Shown: positions 16,742-23,556 of the stretch, in pieces
How the letters are laid out: every line of letters starts with the position of its first letter
How positions within the stretch are numbered: position 1 is the stretch's first letter
NCBI GenBank assembly: GCA_039184055.1
Contig: JBCDBH010000014.1
Location: 1 to 36,815 of the forward strand
Length of the DNA: 36,815 nucleotides
Source: JBCDBH01 sp039184055
Lineage (GTDB): Bacteria > Acidobacteriota > Thermoanaerobaculia > Multivoradales > J023
Direction: 5' to 3'
Position numbers and translations under genes: made by a program
The notes under the pieces: model-generated
Database searches by the model: none
The model's input: only the letters and a program-made list of their open reading frames with translations
Told to the model about the DNA's origin: nothing

Positions 16742-17611
16742 TTACCGGGCGTCGCGGTCGTGGACATAGATCGTTCCGCTGAGGGTTTCGAAAGCGAGCT
16801 CGGCACCACCGTCGCCAACCTGGACGCGATACCCCGAACCGGCGCGCACCAGGGTGCGGCCGCCCTTGCGCTCGACGACCGGTTGCGCACTGACGATCCG
16901 TTCGCTCACCTCATAGCTGGTGAAGACCTCGCCGAATTGGGTGGTGATGTCGAAGAAGGCGTCGAGGCCGGGTTGAAGACGGACGTCGACATCGCCACTG
17001 ACGGTGCGAAACGACCAGTTGGTCTTCGGATTGCGGGTGAAGCCGACGTGGATGTCACCGCTCACCGTGGCGACTTCGCCCTGATCGCCAGCAACGCCGA
17101 TCAAGGTGATGTCACCCGCGACGTGCTCGACGATGAAATCACCGTCGACACCTTCGATGACGATCTCGCCTTCGGTCACCGTGTGGACATCGAGATCGAG
17201 CCGCCGGGGCACCCGAAGCTCGAAGTCGGCGAGGATGCAATAGTCGAGACGGTGGTTGTAGTCGATGTTGCCCTCACGATCACGATACGGACTGTCGACA
17301 CCGAGCTCGAGCCACTCACCGCGCCGTTCCACGAAAAGGTCGACCTCGTTTTTGGCGCGCTCGAGCGCGACACGATCTCGGGCACGGAGGGTCTCACGAT
17401 AGACGAGATCGATGGTGTCGGCGTCGTGCGCCTTGATGGTGATCGAGCCGAGCACGGTCTCGACCGCCAAGCCGGTCGATTGCGTGAAGCTCTGTTCGAG
17501 CGTCCGGCTCTCTTGAAAGCGACTGTCTTCCCAACAGGCTAGGGTTGCGGACGGCGCGAGCACGATACCGAGCATGGCAACGGCTAGCCACCTAGAAAGA
17601 TGACGTGTCAC
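16742..17611 (-). CDS. Exported DUF4097 protein (copy 2)
   Basis: A 289-residue paralogue of the downstream DUF4097 protein, divergent in sequence. The signal peptide (WLAVAMLGIVLAPSATLAC) ends in Cys and might be a lipobox (TLAC), though the signal fits Sec cleavage as well. Strand-turn repeats include ETVLGSITIKAHD, HTVTEGEIVIEG, EHVAGDITLIGV, ATVSGDIHVGF, RTVSGDVDVRL, ITTQFGEVFTS and FETLSGTIYVHD. GTG start at 17611 with GAAAGGA 8 bases upstream. It lies 19 bases after the membrane HEAT protein stop. Two DUF4097 proteins in tandem behind a sigma/anti-sigma pair suggest envelope products controlled by, or feeding into, that system. Confidence 0.86.
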   Translation of the reverse strand: MTRHLSRWLAVAMLGIVLAPSATLACWEDSRFQESRTLEQSFTQSTGLAVETVLGSITIKAHDADTIDLVYRETLRARDRVALERAKNEVDLFVERRGEWLELGVDSPYRDREGNIDYNHRLDYCILADFELRVPRRLDLDVHTVTEGEIVIEGVDGDFIVEHVAGDITLIGVAGDQGEVATVSGDIHVGFTRNPKTNWSFRTVSGDVDVRLQPGLDAFFDITTQFGEVFTSYEVSERIVSAQPVVERKGGRTLVRAGSGYRVQVGDGGAELAFETLSGTIYVHDRDAR

Positions 17612-17630
17612 GAGTATGTTCCTTTCGGGC

Positions 17631-18455
17631 TTACGACGAGAGGCGCGCCAACCGACGGGTCAGCAGGTCTCGTACGATGGGTTCGAGGTCATCGCGGTCG
17701 AGAAGTCGTTCGACCGCTTCGGCGGCCGTGCCGTCACCGCTGGTCAAGAGCACGTCGCCCACCGCCGCCTGGACGAGCGGGACCTGGTCGGGTTGTTCGA
17801 GCGCTTGGCGGAGGCCGTCCATGACCGGGCGGTAGTCGAGATGCGCGGCCAGGGTGTCGATGGCGGCGAGTCGAACGTTGACGTTGGGATCGTTTTCGAC
17901 CGTATCGAGCAGGGCGGCGAGTACCGCTTCGTCACGCGCCGCGTCCCGCTCACGGCTATAGCTCACGCCGGCGAGACGGTCGCTCGCCGAGCTCTGATCG
18001 AGCAGTGACAGGCTCACCAGACGGGTCAGCTGGGCCACCTCGCCTTCGAGCCGAACCAGATCGGTCGCTGGCGCACGAGGCGCGAGCACGGTAGAGCCGA
18101 CCACCAATCCGAGCACCAGCATGGCGCCGGCGGTGGCCATCTGCCACCCTGGCTGACGCGGCCACCAGCGTTCGAGCGTCGCGACGAGCTGGCTCCAAAG
18201 GCTCGGTCGACGATGGGCTTGCCAGCCGTCGACCATGAGATCGAAACGCCGACGAAGGTCTTCGGACGGCACGGGCTCGTCATCCAGACCATCGAGCGCG
18301 CTCCACGTCGCCATCGCGGCTTCGGCTTCGAGTCGCGCCTCGGGATGCTCGTCGAGATAGCTCTCGAGGGCACGATGCGCCGGGCCGTGATCCGGTTCGA
18401 CAATCGCGTCGGCGAGCAGGAGGGAAAGCGGATCGGTGTTGGAATCGTGGCTCAT
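17631..18455 (-). CDS. Membrane-anchored HEAT-repeat protein, probable anti-sigma factor
   Basis: A 274-residue protein overlapping the sigma gene by four bases (ATGA), the usual place for an anti-sigma factor. The N-terminal cytoplasmic part (about 1-100) has HRALESYLDEHPEARLEAE, resembling an anti-sigma zinc domain in spacing, but it contains no Cys, so the zinc-binding ZAS motif is missing. One membrane helix lies at about 105-125 (MATAGAMLVLGLVVGSTVLA). The C-terminal, periplasmic half (about 165-270) carries HEAT-like repeats (NVNVRLAAIDTLAAHLD, VPLVQAAVGDVLLTSGD, EPIVRDLLTRRL). The likely job is holding the sigma factor at the membrane and sensing envelope state through the HEAT part; the assignment rests on context and topology, not sequence family. 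Confidence 0.75.
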   Translation of the reverse strand: MSHDSNTDPLSLLLADAIVEPDHGPAHRALESYLDEHPEARLEAEAAMATWSALDGLDDEPVPSEDLRRRFDLMVDGWQAHRRPSLWSQLVATLERWWPRQPGWQMATAGAMLVLGLVVGSTVLAPRAPATDLVRLEGEVAQLTRLVSLSLLDQSSASDRLAGVSYSRERDAARDEAVLAALLDTVENDPNVNVRLAAIDTLAAHLDYRPVMDGLRQALEQPDQVPLVQAAVGDVLLTSGDGTAAEAVERLLDRDDLEPIVRDLLTRRLARLSS

Positions 18456-19024
18456 GTCGCGAGCTCCGGCGCCATCCGGCGAGCGGTGTCGCCGAGCTGC
18501 TTGACCGCGCGGTGCACGCGTACTTTGACGGCACCGACCGTGGTGTCGAGCAGCTCGGCGATCTGGGTATAGGGAAGATTCTGAAAACGCGCCAGCTCGA
18601 TCAGCTCGCGTTTGTCGTCGGGCAGTTCGGCGAGGGCGCGACGTAGCAAGGTGTTGCGCTCTTCGGTGGCCATGCGATCGAACGCCAGAGGAGCCGAGGC
18701 GGCGACATCGGGCGTTTCGTCGACCACTGTCTCGTGCTCCGCGACCCGTCCGGCGCGGCGCCACCGATCATTGGTGACGTTCCGTGCCAAGGACAGCGAC
18801 CACACTTTGAAATCACCGTCGTCTCGATAGGTATGGCGGTACTTGAGCATGCGGAAAAACACCTCCTGAACCAGATCCTCGGCCACTTGGCGGTCACCGG
18901 CCCAGCGCAGAAAGAAACCGAACAAACGCCGGTGATGTCGCTCGAAGAGCGTCCCGAGCGCATCGACGTCGCCGTCGCGCACTTTTTTCATCAGCTCCTC
19001 GTCGTCGGGGTGTGTATGTGTCAC
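18452..19024 (-). CDS. ECF-type RNA polymerase sigma factor
   Basis: A 190-residue sigma-70 family protein of the extracytoplasmic-function type, with only regions 2 and 4. Region 2 runs from about 32 to 90 (RLFGFFLRWAGDRQVAEDLVQEVFF, split as RLFGFFLRW and AEDLVQEVFFRML, then FKVWSLSLARNVTNDRWRR). Region 4 is at about 130-180 (LPDDKRELIELARFQNLPY, QIAELLDTTVGAVKVRVHRA). It would direct RNA polymerase to a small regulon, probably including its own operon with the anti-sigma and DUF4097 genes. GTG start at 19024 with GGAG about 11 bases upstream; no nearer in-frame ATG fits. First gene of a four-gene operon, divergent from the binding-protein genes. Confidence 0.93.
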   Translation of the reverse strand: MTHTHPDDEELMKKVRDGDVDALGTLFERHHRRLFGFFLRWAGDRQVAEDLVQEVFFRMLKYRHTYRDDGDFKVWSLSLARNVTNDRWRRAGRVAEHETVVDETPDVAASAPLAFDRMATEERNTLLRRALAELPDDKRELIELARFQNLPYTQIAELLDTTVGAVKVRVHRAVKQLGDTARRMAPELAT

Positions 19025-19073
19025 CTGCGGGTCATCTCCACGAATCGTCGTCTCATTCTCAAGCTCTCGGGGA

Positions 19074-19104
19074 TAGACAACCGATGGTCGGGATCGAGGT
19101 TACA
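19074..19104 (-). promoter_or_regulatory. Candidate ECF-sigma promoter upstream of the sigma operon
   Basis: Reading the minus strand, GTAACC (19104-19099) is followed after 19 bases by TGTCTA (19079-19074), about 50 bases before the sigma GTG. The AAC in the -35 and GTCTA in the -10 resemble common ECF promoters with a similar spacing, suggesting autoregulation. No comparison sequence is available, so this is a guess from consensus. Confidence 0.25.
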
Positions 19105-19247
19105 CATCGTCTCGACCTCGCCTGTCGAATCCACTCACAACCGCGAGAGAGGTTGCTCTCCCTCCCCGCGAAGATGAACATAAAATGAACACTTGTCGTT
19201 TGCTCGATGGCGAACCGTCGAGACGCGGTAACGGCGAAAGGGGAATC

Positions 19248-20072
19248 ATGGGGACGATACGTCGGGTTTGGCTGGTGGCCGCCTTGTGTTCATGGGCCGC
19301 GGTGTCTCTATGCACCACGCCGAGCTTCGCCGAGACGAGCCGAGACGACCTGGCCACCGTCAAAGAACGTGGCACCTTGATCGTGCTCGGCTGGCCACAT
19401 CAGGAAAGCGCCTTCATCCGACGCATGGTCGCCGAGCTCGGCGACGAAGGGCTCGACCGCTTTACGGGTCTGGATGTCGAAATCATGCGCGCATGGGCCG
19501 AGGATCTCGATATCGAGCTCGAAATCCGCCCCCTTCGCACCAGCTTTGGCGATCTCCTTCCGGCCTTACTACGCGGCGAGGGCGACGTCGCGATGAGCTC
19601 ACTGAGTGTCACCCCCGCCCGAGAAGAGATCGTCGACTTCTCGCGCCCGTACCATGAAGTCAAACGGATGATCATCACCCGGCGTGACGAGACCGCCAGC
19701 ACGATCGACGATCTGCGCGGGCGAGCCATGGCCGCCGTTCCTGGCTCGAGCCAAGAAGAAGCGTTGCGCAAACTGGGCTTCGATACCGTGGTGGCGAGCG
19801 ACTTCACCCTCGACTCCTACATCGCGGTCGCCGAAGGCCGCGCGGACGGCACCCTGGTGGATTCCAACTCGGCGGCGGACGTTTTGGCTCGATATCCCGA
19901 TCTGGAGCGACGACTCGAGGTCGCCATCGTCTTGCCAGAGGGTGATCAGTACGCCGTGGCGCTGCGCCCGGGAAGCACGCTCAAAGCCTCACTCGACAGC
20001 TTTCTCGAACGACTCGCCGCCAGCGGTGAGCTCGACGCCCTCAAAAAGATTCATCTCCAACCCAGCGATTGA
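19248..20072 (+). CDS. Periplasmic solute-binding protein (SBP_bac_3), tandem copy 1
   Basis: A 274-residue exported family 3 solute-binding protein. The signal peptide covers about residues 1-29 (LVAALCSWAAVSLCTTPSFA). Two-lobe features include TVKERGTLIVLGWPHQESAF, split as KERGTLIVL and WPHQESAFIRRM, then DVEIMRAWAEDLDIELE, LRGEGDVAMSSLSVTPAREE, DFSRPYHE, GSSQEEALRKLGF, AVAEGRADGTLVDS and a late DQYAVALRPGS. These are typical of amino-acid binders, but the ligand is unknown. The ATG at 19248 follows AGGGGA. The 223-base region to the sigma gene holds the candidate promoters of both. No permease or ATPase gene accompanies it. Confidence 0.88.
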   Translation: MGTIRRVWLVAALCSWAAVSLCTTPSFAETSRDDLATVKERGTLIVLGWPHQESAFIRRMVAELGDEGLDRFTGLDVEIMRAWAEDLDIELEIRPLRTSFGDLLPALLRGEGDVAMSSLSVTPAREEIVDFSRPYHEVKRMIITRRDETASTIDDLRGRAMAAVPGSSQEEALRKLGFDTVVASDFTLDSYIAVAEGRADGTLVDSNSAADVLARYPDLERRLEVAIVLPEGDQYAVALRPGSTLKASLDSFLERLAASGELDALKKIHLQPSD

Positions 20073-20095
20073 GCGCTCGCGCCCGAGAGAACCCG

Positions 20096-20884
20096 ATGCA
20101 CCGACTTTTTCTCATCATCCTTCTGCTCTGCACCCCGCCGATCGTGGCCTCGGACACCGATGATCTGAGCCGGGTCGTCGAACGAGGCACGCTGCGGGTG
20201 CTCGCGTTTCCGCATCAAGAAACCGTTTTCATGCGGCGGATGCCCGAGCTCGGTGCCGAGGGGCTCCACCGCTTCAACGGTATCGATTACGAGATCATGG
20301 CGGCGTGGGCCACCGAGCTCGGGGTCGAGCTTGAGATCCTGCCGCTGACCACCGCGTACAGCGACCTGATTCCGGGGCTCCTGCGGGGTGACGGCGACGT
20401 CGCGGCAACCGCGATGAGCATCACGCCCGCGCGCCAAGAGGTCGTGACGTTTTCGCGGCCCTATTTTCAGGTCTTCGAAACGGTGGTGACACGTCGTGAC
20501 CGAGACGTTCGCAACCGCGCCGATCTCGAAGGTCTGCGTCTCGCCGTGGTTCCGGGCACGAGCTTCGAAGAGACGGTGCGCAAGCTCGGTCTGCATAGCA
20601 ACGTCGTCGAGAAGAGCTTCTTCCTCGAGATGTACACCGCGGTTGCCGAAGGCGAAGCCGACGCGACCTTGAGCGACTCGATCTCGGTGTCGCGCGTGCT
20701 GGCGAAATATCCCGATCTCGAACGCCGGCTCAAAATCGCCTTCACGCTTCCCGATGCCGACCAATTCGGCTACGCCATGCGGCCAGGCAGCACCCTCAAG
20801 CCCCACCTCGACGCCTTTCTCGACCGGCTCGAAGCAAGCGGCAAGCTCGACGACATCAAGGCCAGCTATTTGTCGTCAAAGTAG
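20096..20884 (+). CDS. Periplasmic solute-binding protein (SBP_bac_3), tandem copy 2
   Basis: A 262-residue paralogue of the preceding protein, sharing an almost identical motif order: VVERGTLRVLAFPHQETVF, read as ERGTLRVLAF and PHQETVFMRRM; ELGAEGLHRFNGIDYEIM; LLRGDGDVAATAMSITPARQE; TFSRPYFQ; PGTSFEETVRKLGLH; AVAEGEADATLSDS; and DQFGYAMRPGSTLK. Signal peptide MHRLFLIILLLCTPPIVAS. ATG at 20096, 23 bases after the previous stop, with only a weak GAGA upstream. Tandem gene duplication is clear; the two copies probably have different ligands. The PHQE-xxF-xRRM start is unusual for transport proteins and is shared by both. The 197-base hairpin element begins 21 bases after the stop. Confidence 0.88.
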   Translation: MHRLFLIILLLCTPPIVASDTDDLSRVVERGTLRVLAFPHQETVFMRRMPELGAEGLHRFNGIDYEIMAAWATELGVELEILPLTTAYSDLIPGLLRGDGDVAATAMSITPARQEVVTFSRPYFQVFETVVTRRDRDVRNRADLEGLRLAVVPGTSFEETVRKLGLHSNVVEKSFFLEMYTAVAEGEADATLSDSISVSRVLAKYPDLERRLKIAFTLPDADQFGYAMRPGSTLKPHLDAFLDRLEASGKLDDIKASYLSSK

Positions 20885-20905
20885 GCGCGGTCGAAACAAC
20901 GCGGC

Positions 20906-21102
20906 TAGCCCGCATGGCTCACCAAACGTCGTAGCGAGCGGTTCGTCGCCACGAGGTGGAAACGTGCGTGAGATCTGGGCTGCGCAGGGATGAGCGACCG
21001 TAGGCGTACCCGAGGTACGTCGAGGAAGCGAAGAGCGAGCACGCCCAGAGATTGCGTGCGTTTCCGCGCCGTAGCCGGCGGGCTGGTGAGCCATGCGGGC
21101 TA
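20906..21102. repeat. 197-base imperfect inverted repeat / candidate structured RNA or MITE
   Basis: A perfect 19-base inverted repeat bounds the element: 20906-20924 against 21084-21102, starting TAGCCCGC. Inside, 20958-20980 and 21043-21065 also pair: 17 of 23 positions are Watson-Crick, and four more become G-U pairs if the plus strand is RNA. The tip is an 8-bp hairpin, GGCGTACC (21003-21010), loop CGA, GGTACGTC (21014-21021). Side hairpins are possible at 20932-20953 and 21070-21081. It fills the space between convergent genes, and its right end supplies the response regulator's stop. It could be a REP/MITE-like repeat, a terminator or an RNA; copy number is unknown. Confidence 0.8.
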
Positions 21103-21750
21103 ACGAGGATCGATGATCCCAGTGCGGAGGGCGACCCCGACGACCTGGGCACGGTTGTGCACGTGGAGCTTGTCGAGGATATTGCGGACGTGGAATTTCA
21201 CCGTGTTTTCCGACACACCGAGAGCGTCGGCGAGGCCTTTGTTCGACGTGATGCCCTGCACCATCAGCTCGAGCACTTCCGTTTCGCGCTGAGTAAGCGC
21301 ATCGGGATTGGGATCGGCCGCCTTGGGAGCCGGCGTCGGCTGCGCCAGCTCCTTGAGCACCTTGCGCGCCAACGACGGGGTCAACGCCGGCTCACCGCGA
21401 CGTACCCCTTCGAGAAGCTCGAAAAAGCGATCGGATTCGAGATTCTTGAGCAGATACCCCTCGGCACCGGCCTTGATAGCGTCGAAGAGGTCTTGATCCT
21501 CGCTCGACGCGGTGAGCACGATCACTTTGACGCCCGGGCACGCGGACACGATCGCCCGGGTCGCCTCGAGCCCGTTCATCTCGGGCATCGATAAATCCAT
21601 CAACACCACGTCGGGCTCGAGCTCCTTGGTCAGCTCGACCGCTTGGCGACCGTTTTCGGCTTCACCCGCGACGTCGAGGCCTCGCGCCGTGAGCAGGCTT
21701 TTGAGACTGTCACGAAAGAGCGCGTGGTCGTCGGCGATGATCAAACGCAT
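21100..21750 (-). CDS. NarL/FixJ-family response regulator
   Basis: A 216-residue two-component response regulator. The receiver domain (1-120) has IIADDHALFR, the phosphoacceptor D52 in VVLMDLSMPEMNGLE, the switch T in VIVLTAS and K in GAEGYLLKN. A linker rich in Pro/Ala leads to a LuxR-type helix-turn-helix (about 148-210; LTQRETEVLELMVQG, NKGLADALGVSENTVKFHVRNI). It would bind DNA when phosphorylated by the histidine kinase encoded 42 bases upstream. Its last sense codons, IDPR, are followed by TAG, which is the first triplet of the inverted-repeat element, so the present end may have been set by that element's insertion. Confidence 0.95.
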   Translation of the reverse strand: MRLIIADDHALFRDSLKSLLTARGLDVAGEAENGRQAVELTKELEPDVVLMDLSMPEMNGLEATRAIVSACPGVKVIVLTASSEDQDLFDAIKAGAEGYLLKNLESDRFFELLEGVRRGEPALTPSLARKVLKELAQPTPAPKAADPNPDALTQRETEVLELMVQGITSNKGLADALGVSENTVKFHVRNILDKLHVHNRAQVVGVALRTGIIDPR

Positions 21751-21792
21751 ACAAACTCCAGTGTCCTTCGAGATGCGACGTGTCGCGGACGT

Positions 21793-23175
21793 TCACGAGG
21801 CGAAGAGACTCATCGGTGCTTCGGATTCCGCCGAAGCCCGCCCGAGCGGCAACGATATCGTGACCTGGGTACCATCGCCCGGTTGCGAGTCGATCTCGAG
21901 ATCAGCGCCGATCGTGCCGGCACGCTCACGCATCGTGGCGAGACCGAAACGAGGCCGAGCGCCACGCGCCGAGAGGGCATCGGGATCGAAGCCGACACCA
22001 TCGTCACACACCTTGGCGACCAGCCGATCGGCGTCGACCCCGAGCGCCACCTCGACCTTGTTCGCTCGCGCGTGTTTGCGTACGTTGCTCAGACTCTCCT
22101 GAAAAATCCGCAACCACTGGAGCTCGACATCGGGCCGCAGGGGCGCGACGTCATCGATTCGCGTGTCGACTTCGATGTCGTCGCATTGATCGCGCCATTG
22201 TTCGAGGTAGGAACGCACCGCCGCCGCCAGATCTCCCTGAGCGTCGCTCGCGGTCCGTAAACCGAGAATGCCCTCGCGAACGTCGTCGTAGACCTGACGC
22301 GCCGCCGCCGCCAGCTGTTCGAGCTGAGCCTGCGCCTCGTCGTCTTTACCGCGACGTAGAAACTCTCGCACCGCCTGCGCCTTGGTGTTGACGTACGCGA
22401 GCACCTGCGCCTGGCCGTCGTGCATTTCGTGCGCCAGTCGCAAGCGCTCCTCGGCCATCGCCAGGCTCCGCACCCGCAAATGAAGCTCGGCATTGTCGAT
22501 CGCGATCGCCGCCTGGGTGGCGAACTGCTCGAGCATCAGCTCGTCGTCGTCGTCGAAAGGCGTGCCGTCTTCTTTCTCGGAGAGATAGAGATTGCCCCGA
22601 AAGGTGCCGCGACCGATCACCGGCACCGCGAGCAGGGAATGCATCGGTGGGTGATTGGGGGGTAGACCGACCGCCCGCTGATCCGACTCGATATCCTCGA
22701 CACGCAAACTCTCCCCTTCGTGCAACGTCACCCCGAGCAGGCCATGACCCGAAGGCGGCGAGCCGATCCGCGCGCGGGTCTCGTCATCGACCCCGGTGGT
22801 GACGAAAGCCGCGATCCGACCATCACCATCCATCACCGACAAGGCGCCATATCGAGTATCGAGAAGACGTCGTGATTCCTCGACCACCTTTTGCAACACG
22901 GTGTCGAGAGAAAGCTCGGACGCGATCGCCATACCCGCGTTGCGCAACGCCACGAGCTCACGATTGCGTCGTTCGAGCTCACGCTGCACCGCGCCGATCG
23001 TGTCGAAGAGCGCGCCGTAGAGAAAGAGCGCCGCGACGAGAATCACGCCGTCCATCAGCAGACGGCCGGGCAACGACGGCAACACGTCGGCAAAGGCCCA
23101 CCAGCCGTACTCCAACATACCGATGAAGAGCACCGGCGCGAGAATGGCGATCCATTTGAGACGACGTAGATTCAT
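21793..23175 (-). CDS. GAF-domain sensor histidine kinase (HisKA_3 type)
   Basis: A 460-residue sensor kinase. Two membrane helices lie at about 8-28 and 40-58 (IAILAPVLFIGMLEYGWWAF, GVILVAALFLYGALF). They are followed by a coil, a GAF domain (about 90-232; LDTVLQKVVEESRRLL, HGLLGVTLHEGESL, LLAVPVIGRGTFRGNLYLSE), the HisKA_3 dimerisation helix with H252 in LAHEMHDGQAQVL, and an HATPase_c domain with N-box FQESLSNVRKHARAN, DDGVGFDPDALS and RFGLATMRERA. This kinase/NarL-regulator design resembles DosS/NreB-like redox and gas sensors; no heme ligand is proven. ATG at 23175. It faces away from the DUF2892 and stress-protein genes, which may be its regulon. Confidence 0.93.
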   Translation of the reverse strand: MNLRRLKWIAILAPVLFIGMLEYGWWAFADVLPSLPGRLLMDGVILVAALFLYGALFDTIGAVQRELERRNRELVALRNAGMAIASELSLDTVLQKVVEESRRLLDTRYGALSVMDGDGRIAAFVTTGVDDETRARIGSPPSGHGLLGVTLHEGESLRVEDIESDQRAVGLPPNHPPMHSLLAVPVIGRGTFRGNLYLSEKEDGTPFDDDDELMLEQFATQAAIAIDNAELHLRVRSLAMAEERLRLAHEMHDGQAQVLAYVNTKAQAVREFLRRGKDDEAQAQLEQLAAAARQVYDDVREGILGLRTASDAQGDLAAAVRSYLEQWRDQCDDIEVDTRIDDVAPLRPDVELQWLRIFQESLSNVRKHARANKVEVALGVDADRLVAKVCDDGVGFDPDALSARGARPRFGLATMRERAGTIGADLEIDSQPGDGTQVTISLPLGRASAESEAPMSLFAS

Positions 23176-23230
23176 ACTCGAAAATCACCGGTTGCCATGG
23201 AAAAGGGAATCGTAACAGCCTAACATCCCA

Positions 23231-23264
23231 CCCGACCGGGTAGGTACCAAGGCACCTCGGTGCC
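23231..23264. promoter_or_regulatory. Cluster of short palindromes between kinase and stress genes
   Basis: The divergent intergenic region holds three adjacent symmetric sites: CCCGACCGGG (23231-23240), GGTACC (23243-23248) and GGCACCTCGGTGCC (23251-23264). The last two and the final half-site share a GGnnCC spacing of eight bases (GGTACC, GGCACC, GGTGCC). Their position suits an operator for the two-component system, but no regulator binding is shown. Confidence 0.35.
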
Positions 23265-23339
23265 ACCCCGGAAGCCGTGGTCGTGATGCCTCCCGACCGC
23301 GATACTACGGATCTGTTGCGACGAACAACGAGCACCGAC

Positions 23340-23543
23340 ATGCACCTAGCCAACACCGCGATGTGGGACCGACTCCTCAGACTGGCCTTCGGTCTGCTGT
23401 TGGCTGTCTACTGCTTCACGGGACCCATCGACATGGCGAATCTCGCCACTCGGGTGCTCTTGCCCTACCCCTTGCTCACCGGGCTGATGGGGTTCTGTCC
23501 GATTTATTCCGTGCTCGGGTACCGAACCCGGCCGCGCGATTGA
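23340..23543 (+). CDS. DUF2892 small inner-membrane protein
   Basis: A 67-residue membrane protein with the DUF2892/YgaP-tail layout: a short N-terminus with MWDRLLRLAFG, a first hydrophobic segment (LAFGLLLAVYCFTG), an amphipathic turn, and a second segment PYPLLTGLMGFCPIYSVLGY. The CP motif in GFCPIYSVLGY is the family hallmark. The role is unknown; members often accompany sulfur-transfer or stress genes. I chose the ATG at 23340 because the family normally starts near this point; an in-frame ATG at 23286 would add 18 residues without conservation and has a distant GGAAG. It is followed 13 bases later by the universal stress protein and is probably cotranscribed. Confidence 0.82.
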   Translation: MHLANTAMWDRLLRLAFGLLLAVYCFTGPIDMANLATRVLLPYPLLTGLMGFCPIYSVLGYRTRPRD

Positions 23544-23556
23544 CCAGGAGGCATCC

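Noticed and set aside
15893..17542. Two long plus-strand open frames opposite the DUF4097 genes
   Set aside because: They mirror Val/Asp-rich beta-repeat codons; the minus-strand genes have signal peptides, ribosome sites and family motifs.
19153..19186. Promoter for the solute-binding protein genes from TTGCTC and TAAAAT
   Set aside because: The TAAAAT box is good, but the 22-base spacer is too long to call a sigma-70 promoter.
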